A stretch of DNA of 64,000 nt from RH-AL1 sp965198495 (lineage in GTDB: Bacteria > Pseudomonadota > Alphaproteobacteria > Rhizobiales > Beijerinckiaceae), in assembly GCA_965198495.1 (NCBI GenBank), contig CBDAPL010000001.1:3162001-3226000 (forward strand). Direction: 5' to 3'. The first letter of the stretch is position 1; each line of letters opens with the position of its first letter. Below are positions 59,805 through 64,000 of the stretch, in pieces. The translations under genes and the position numbers were made by a program. The notes under the pieces are model-generated. The model ran no database searches. It saw only the letters and a list, made by a program, of their open reading frames with translations, and was not told the DNA's origin.

Positions 59805-62800
59805 TTGCGCGATCTCCTCACCGTGCTCGCCATCGTCCTGATCGTCGTTCTCACGGCGGCACTGGCGGCACCTTATTTCATCGACTGGAACGAACAGCGG
59901 GCATTCGTCGAGGCGCGGCTCTCGCGGGCGCTCGGACAGAAGGTGACGATTGGCGGCGCCATCGACGTCAAGCTGCTGCCGACACCTTACATTGTGCTCG
60001 ACCAGACCGTCATCGGATCCGACGACGGACCGATCCGCATAGGCATCCACCACCTCGACCTGCAGCTCTCCGTCGCGCCGCTGCTGCACGGCGAGTTCGA
60101 GGTGGTCGACGCGCGGCTCGAGGAGCCGACGATCCGCGTTCGGCTCGAGCCCAATCGCACCCTGCCCGCCCTGCCCGACGCGCCGGCGTTCCAGGCCGAT
60201 GTCAAGTTCGACCGCATCAGCGTGGCAGACGGCACGCTGGCGATCGCCGACCCGCAGAGCGGCCACACCTTCGTCTTCGACAACCTTAACCTCGACGCCG
60301 ACGCCCCATCGCTCGCGGGCCCGTTCAAGATCAGCGGCGTGGAGGGCGCGGCCGGGGCGCGCACCAAGTTCCGCGTCTCGACAACGACGGCGCAGAAAGG
60401 CCGCGCCCGCGCCCATCTCGCCATCGACGAGACAAAGGTCCATGCGGGCCTGGATCTCGATGGCACCATCGCGCTGACCAGCGCCGCGCACGAGACGGTG
60501 CGCGAGAGCTTCGACGGCACGATCGCTCTCTTCGGCCATCTCGACCAAGCCGCGCGCGCACCGATCATCTGGCGACTGTCAGGCCCGCTGAAGGCCGATC
60601 CGGGCCAGGCGACCCTGTCGGCCGGCGAGCTCCACCTCGGCGGTGACTCGGGGCTGACGCTGACCGCCGCCGGCGTGGCCGACCTCGGCACGACGCCGGC
60701 TCTGCACCTAGACCTCACCGCCAAGCAGCTCGATATCGATCGCCTCGCCGGCGCGCCGGTCGACCGGGTCGCGCCGCCACCGCCCAGGATGCCGGACCTT
60801 GCAAGCCTTCGTCGGGCGCTCGCCGCCGCGACCCCGCCGCTGCCGACGATGCTCGATATCTCGATCGACACGGCGACATGGGGCGGCGAGACGCTCAGCG
60901 ATCTCGCCGCTCATGTCGGGCTCGACGCAAGCGGGCCGCAACGGCTGCAGATCGGCGGCGGCGGACCAGGCGGCACGCGCTTCGGCGCCGACGGCACGCT
61001 GACCGCCGGCGCGATACCGTCCTTCAGCGGCGCGGTGGACTTCGCCGCCGATAATCTGCCGCGCGCGATCGGCTGGCTCGCGGCGATCGACCCAGACATC
61101 ACCTTGTCGGCGGCCGACCTGCCGTTCAAGGCCGTCAAGCTGACCGGCAAAGTGAAGGTCGATGCCGGAGCGATCGATGCGACCGGCCTCGCCCTGACGC
61201 TCGGGCGCTCGGTGCTCTCCGGCACCGCGCGACTGGCTCTGACCGGAGAACGGGACAAGCTGACGGCCGATCTGGAGGCCAAGGCGCTCGATCTCGACGC
61301 CCTGCCCGATCTTGCCGCCTTTCGCGGCGAGGCAGAGGCCTTCGATCTCGACCTCAAGCTCGCCGCCAACGCGATCAAGGTCTCGCGGGCGGGCGATGGC
61401 GCGATCGACGCCGGCCGTCTCGATCTCGCATTGACGAAGACCGGGCGGCACGTCGCTGTGACGACCTTCCGCGCGCAGAACCTTGGTGGCGCCGCCGTGA
61501 CCGCGACGGGGAGCCTTGATCCGAATGGCGCCGCGCTGAAGGCGACGATCGATGCCGCGCATCTGGACGCCTTCGCGAACCTCGTCCGGCAGGTCGCGCC
61601 GGGCGAGTGGGCCGACGCTTTCGTCAGCCGCGCACCCGTCCTCGCGCCGGCGAAACTGGTCATCGACGCGACGCTCGCGGGTGGGGCGGACGGTCACCCC
61701 GGCGCTCTGCGTCCCTCACGCGTGCGGATCGGCGGATCCCTCGGTGCGACGGTGGTGGATGTGCGCATTGAGCCCGCGGGGGCCCGAGGCGACGCCACCT
61801 CCTACGGCGGCTCGCTGCAAGCGCCCGAGGGTAGCGCGTTGCTGAGCCAGCTTGGATTGCCAGTGCTTCCGCTCAACCTCATGGGCCCGAGCAGCATTAC
61901 GCTCGGTGCGATCGGGACAGCCGATCAGCCGCTCGACACCACCATTCATGCGACCTTCGGTGCGACGCAGGCGATCCTCACCGGGCAATTCCGCCTCTTT
62001 GACCAGCCGCGCCAAGGATCCGGTCGGCTCGAGCTGAAGAGCAACGACTTCGCGCCTTTGCTTCAGAGCCTTGCCGTCGCCTTTCCCGACATGACCGGCA
62101 CCATAGCCGGCGATCTGACGACACGGCTGACGCTCGATGGCACAAGCGCCTCGCTGGACGATCTGAAAGGGCATGTCGGTGCCGTCGGCGTGTCGGGTTC
62201 GCTCCGCTATCAGCCCGCGACAGGCGAAAAGCCGACCCTTACCGGTAGACTTTCGTTGGATCGCCTCGCCCTCGCCAATCTGTTCGGCCTCGCGCTTGGA
62301 CCGCCGCAGGGCGCCGCCGCCGGCATGACCTGGTCGAACTCTCGTTTCGGCGCCGGCCTGCTCGATCCGCCCCGCGCCAGCCTCGCGCTGAAGATCGCGG
62401 CTCTCGATCTCGCGCCATCCCTCGTCGCCACCAACGCGGCGCTCGATCTCGGCGTCGCACCCAACGTCGTGACCTTGCGGCACGCGACAGCCGCGCTCGA
62501 TGGCGGCGCGCTGACCTCGGATGTGACGTTGCGGCGCGACGGACCGTCGGGCGCCCTGGAAGGTCGGATCGCGCTCGACAAGGTGGCGGTCGATCTGCCC
62601 GGCCTTCGGACGGCGGTGACCGGCACGCTGGATCTCGCCGGCAGCGGCCAATCCGCTCTCGCGCTGGTCGCGAGCCTGGCAGGGACCGGCACGGCCACCT
62701 TCACCGGCGCGACCGTGCCGACCGCCGATCCAACGGCGTTGCCCAAGGTTTTCGACGAGGTCGAGAACGATGACCTTGCCGTCGATCAGGAAACGGTCGC

Positions 62801-63536
62801 CCGCGCGCTCGAAGCAAAGGCCGGCGGTACGCTCGACCTCGGCACGCGGCGCTACGGCCTGGCGCTCGCTGGCGGCACTCTGCAAGTTCAGGAGGAAGAA
62901 GGCGCGCCCGCCAAAGGCGCCACGGTTACGAGCGTGTTCGGCGCTTCGCTCGACCTTCGCCAGACTCATCTCAAGGAGACGATACGCGAAACATTGCGCG
63001 CGCTACCCAAGAATTGGAGCGGACCACCGCCGTCCGTTGTCTTCGCGCTGGATGGGCCGCCGACGGCGCCGAAGCGCTCGGTCGATGTCAGCGCCTTCCT
63101 CGATGCGGTCGCGACGCGGGCGCTCGCACGCGAGACCGCGCGCATCGAGGCCTACGAGTTCGATGTTCGCGAACGCGCCTTCTTCAATCAGCGCCTGTTC
63201 TCCGAACGCCGCCGCGAACAGGACCGGCTGAAGGCGGAAGCTGACGCGCGCAAGGCTGAGGCCGAGCGCAAGGCCAAGTTGGAGGCGGCGCGGCTCGAGA
63301 AGATCCGCAAGGAAGAGGCGGCGAAGGCGGCGGCTCAGCAGGCCATGCAAGAAAAGGCCGCGCAGGAGCAGGCGGCAAAGGATCAAGCGGTTCAGGAACA
63401 AGCGGCTCAGGACAGGGCGAAGCGGGCGCGAGCCACGGAGCGTTCGCGCGCCACGCAACCGGAAACGACGCCGGAGCCGGACGGCTTTCCGCCCACAAGC
63501 ACGGGGGCGGACCCGAATGCGACAGGCCGTCAGTGA
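59805..63536 (+). CDS. Large AsmA-family protein with charged C-terminal coiled coil
   Basis: A 1,243-residue inner-membrane-anchored protein. The N-terminal transmembrane helix (VLAIVLIVVLTAALAAPYFI) is followed by the AsmA-type DWNEQRAFVEARLSRALGQK and GGAIDVKLLPTPYIVLDQTV, then about 1,050 residues of repeating beta-rich AsmA/TamB-like sequence. The final 110 residues switch to Lys/Ala/Glu/Gln coiled coil. AsmA-like proteins are lipid-transport bridges between membranes. TTG 59805 is the first usable start. Its stop adjoins that of the convergent PRC-barrel gene, with no gap. Confidence 0.9.
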   Translation: MRDLLTVLAIVLIVVLTAALAAPYFIDWNEQRAFVEARLSRALGQKVTIGGAIDVKLLPTPYIVLDQTVIGSDDGPIRIGIHHLDLQLSVAPLLHGEFEVVDARLEEPTIRVRLEPNRTLPALPDAPAFQADVKFDRISVADGTLAIADPQSGHTFVFDNLNLDADAPSLAGPFKISGVEGAAGARTKFRVSTTTAQKGRARAHLAIDETKVHAGLDLDGTIALTSAAHETVRESFDGTIALFGHLDQAARAPIIWRLSGPLKADPGQATLSAGELHLGGDSGLTLTAAGVADLGTTPALHLDLTAKQLDIDRLAGAPVDRVAPPPPRMPDLASLRRALAAATPPLPTMLDISIDTATWGGETLSDLAAHVGLDASGPQRLQIGGGGPGGTRFGADGTLTAGAIPSFSGAVDFAADNLPRAIGWLAAIDPDITLSAADLPFKAVKLTGKVKVDAGAIDATGLALTLGRSVLSGTARLALTGERDKLTADLEAKALDLDALPDLAAFRGEAEAFDLDLKLAANAIKVSRAGDGAIDAGRLDLALTKTGRHVAVTTFRAQNLGGAAVTATGSLDPNGAALKATIDAAHLDAFANLVRQVAPGEWADAFVSRAPVLAPAKLVIDATLAGGADGHPGALRPSRVRIGGSLGATVVDVRIEPAGARGDATSYGGSLQAPEGSALLSQLGLPVLPLNLMGPSSITLGAIGTADQPLDTTIHATFGATQAILTGQFRLFDQPRQGSGRLELKSNDFAPLLQSLAVAFPDMTGTIAGDLTTRLTLDGTSASLDDLKGHVGAVGVSGSLRYQPATGEKPTLTGRLSLDRLALANLFGLALGPPQGAAAGMTWSNSRFGAGLLDPPRASLALKIAALDLAPSLVATNAALDLGVAPNVVTLRHATAALDGGALTSDVTLRRDGPSGALEGRIALDKVAVDLPGLRTAVTGTLDLAGSGQSALALVASLAGTGTATFTGATVPTADPTALPKVFDEVENDDLAVDQETVARALEAKAGGTLDLGTRRYGLALAGGTLQVQEEEGAPAKGATVTSVFGASLDLRQTHLKETIRETLRALPKNWSGPPPSVVFALDGPPTAPKRSVDVSAFLDAVATRALARETARIEAYEFDVRERAFFNQRLFSERRREQDRLKAEADARKAEAERKAKLEAARLEKIRKEEAAKAAAQQAMQEKAAQEQAAKDQAVQEQAAQDRAKRARATERSRATQPETTPEPDGFPPTSTGADPNATGRQ

Positions 63537-64000
63537 TCAGTGCCGCGTGATGGCAACGCGCATCGGCGCATCGGGCGAAAGGATCGTGTCCGATCCCGGC
63601 GACCAGGTCACGGCGCTCGCGTAAGCGGCCCGGTCCATGTCGACGGATACGATCGCCGTGCCGATCGAGGCGACGAGTTCATTGGGGACGGCAACGAGGC
63701 GACCGCCGAAGCCGAGAAAGCCGCCGATCGGCACGATGAGCTTCAGCTTGCCGTCCATGCTCCTGGCGACTGACTTGATCGTTCCGATCGAAGCATTGTT
63801 TGTCGCGATCAGAGGTTTGCCGACGACATCGGAGACGTGGACATCCTGCGGATAGCGATCCTCGAACCGCGACTCCGGCGTGTCCGGCTTGTCATCATCA
63901 TCGTTTTCGGCGTCCTTGCCGGCGGACTTCGGCTTGCCCTTCTTGTCGTCATCATCGTCAGCGTCGTCGTCCTCGTCTTTCGACGCGCTGTTGGCGGCGA
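63537..64000 (-). CDS. PRC-barrel domain protein, N-terminus beyond window
   Basis: The frame is open to the window edge, so the start is missing. The visible 154 residues begin with an Asp/Lys-rich low-complexity linker (several D-runs; KGKPKSAGKDAEND). They continue with a PRC-barrel-like domain (VSDVVGKPLIATNNASIGTI, then KLKLIVPIGGFLGFGGRLVA and VPNELVASIGTAIVSVDMDR) and end VTWSPGSDTILSPDAPM with a short tail. PRC-barrel proteins of this kind in alphaproteobacteria often have a signal peptide and unknown function. Whether one is present here cannot be seen. Confidence 0.8.
   Translation of the reverse strand, partial: AANSASKDEDDDADDDDDKKGKPKSAGKDAENDDDDKPDTPESRFEDRYPQDVHVSDVVGKPLIATNNASIGTIKSVARSMDGKLKLIVPIGGFLGFGGRLVAVPNELVASIGTAIVSVDMDRAAYASAVTWSPGSDTILSPDAPMRVAITRH

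Noticed and set aside
1..64000. CRISPR array, insertion sequence, prophage or integron
   Set aside because: No regularly spaced repeats, no transposase, integrase or phage genes, and no terminal inverted repeats were recognised. The short tandem repeats at 41.03 kb and 34.99 kb are too small and lack spacers.

Overview
The window is high-GC chromosomal DNA from an alphaproteobacterium, most likely order Hyphomicrobiales (Rhizobiales), possibly near Beijerinckiaceae/Methylobacteriaceae. Markers for this are ChpT of the CckA-ChpT-CtrA relay, the RegB/RegA (ActS/ActR) redox pair, EipA (DUF1134), MmcB, phosphatidylcholine synthase, DUF4167, DUF2093, DUF2794 and a short HRDC-less ribonuclease D. 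No phage, transposon, integron or CRISPR array was seen. The genes read as core chromosome with a few accessory modules.

Layout. 0-4 kb: end of a 3-hydroxyacyl-CoA dehydrogenase gene, a DUF1007/NicO metal-export pair, a host-attachment-type protein and an aldo/keto reductase. 4-9.3 kb: envelope and stress genes (CsbD-like, a membrane-anchored coiled-coil protein, EipA), CysQ, an SDR, and a TetR/DUF4188 divergent pair with a visible operator-promoter. 9.5-19.8 kb: chpT, a BAX-inhibitor-1 protein with terminator, a lipoprotein, DUF2794, htpG, prmC (no ordinary start codon), DUF4167, a cyclase with a decayed cutA behind it, mmcB and panD. 20-30.6 kb: lnt, an XRE regulator, an ECF sigma/anti-sigma pair, xseA, DUF2093, regA/regB, an ABC-2 exporter and a PHA depolymerase. 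30.6-40.9 kb, nearly all minus strand: rpoN, lptB, lptA, lptC, rnd, dadA, a hybrid histidine kinase and a branched-chain aminotransferase.

41-49 kb holds tRNA-Gly(GCC) and a complete assimilatory nitrate/nitrite reductase operon: FAD oxidoreductase, siroheme nitrite reductase, an Fe-S/flavin reductase, and NasA with a C-terminal BFD-type domain. A near-consensus sigma-54 promoter precedes it, and rpoN lies about 9 kb away in the same window. No nitrate transporter is present. 49-64 kb: a GH15 glycosidase, an alpha/beta hydrolase that has lost its nucleophilic serine, a class I amidotransferase, an M3 peptidase, pcs, a UvrD-type helicase, a large AsmA protein and a truncated PRC-barrel protein.

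Connections that can be read from the sequence: LptC-LptA-LptB form the LPS transport set, with rpoN immediately downstream. RpoN probably drives the nas operon. RegB/RegA would respond to redox state. The PHA depolymerase and the 3-hydroxyacyl-CoA dehydrogenase both belong to storage-polymer/short-chain acid metabolism, although they are far apart. Nothing here amounts to a clearly new system. The most unusual items are the Fe-S/FNR electron-transfer protein and paired hairpins of the nas operon, the cutA remnant, the serine-less hydrolase and the prmC start.
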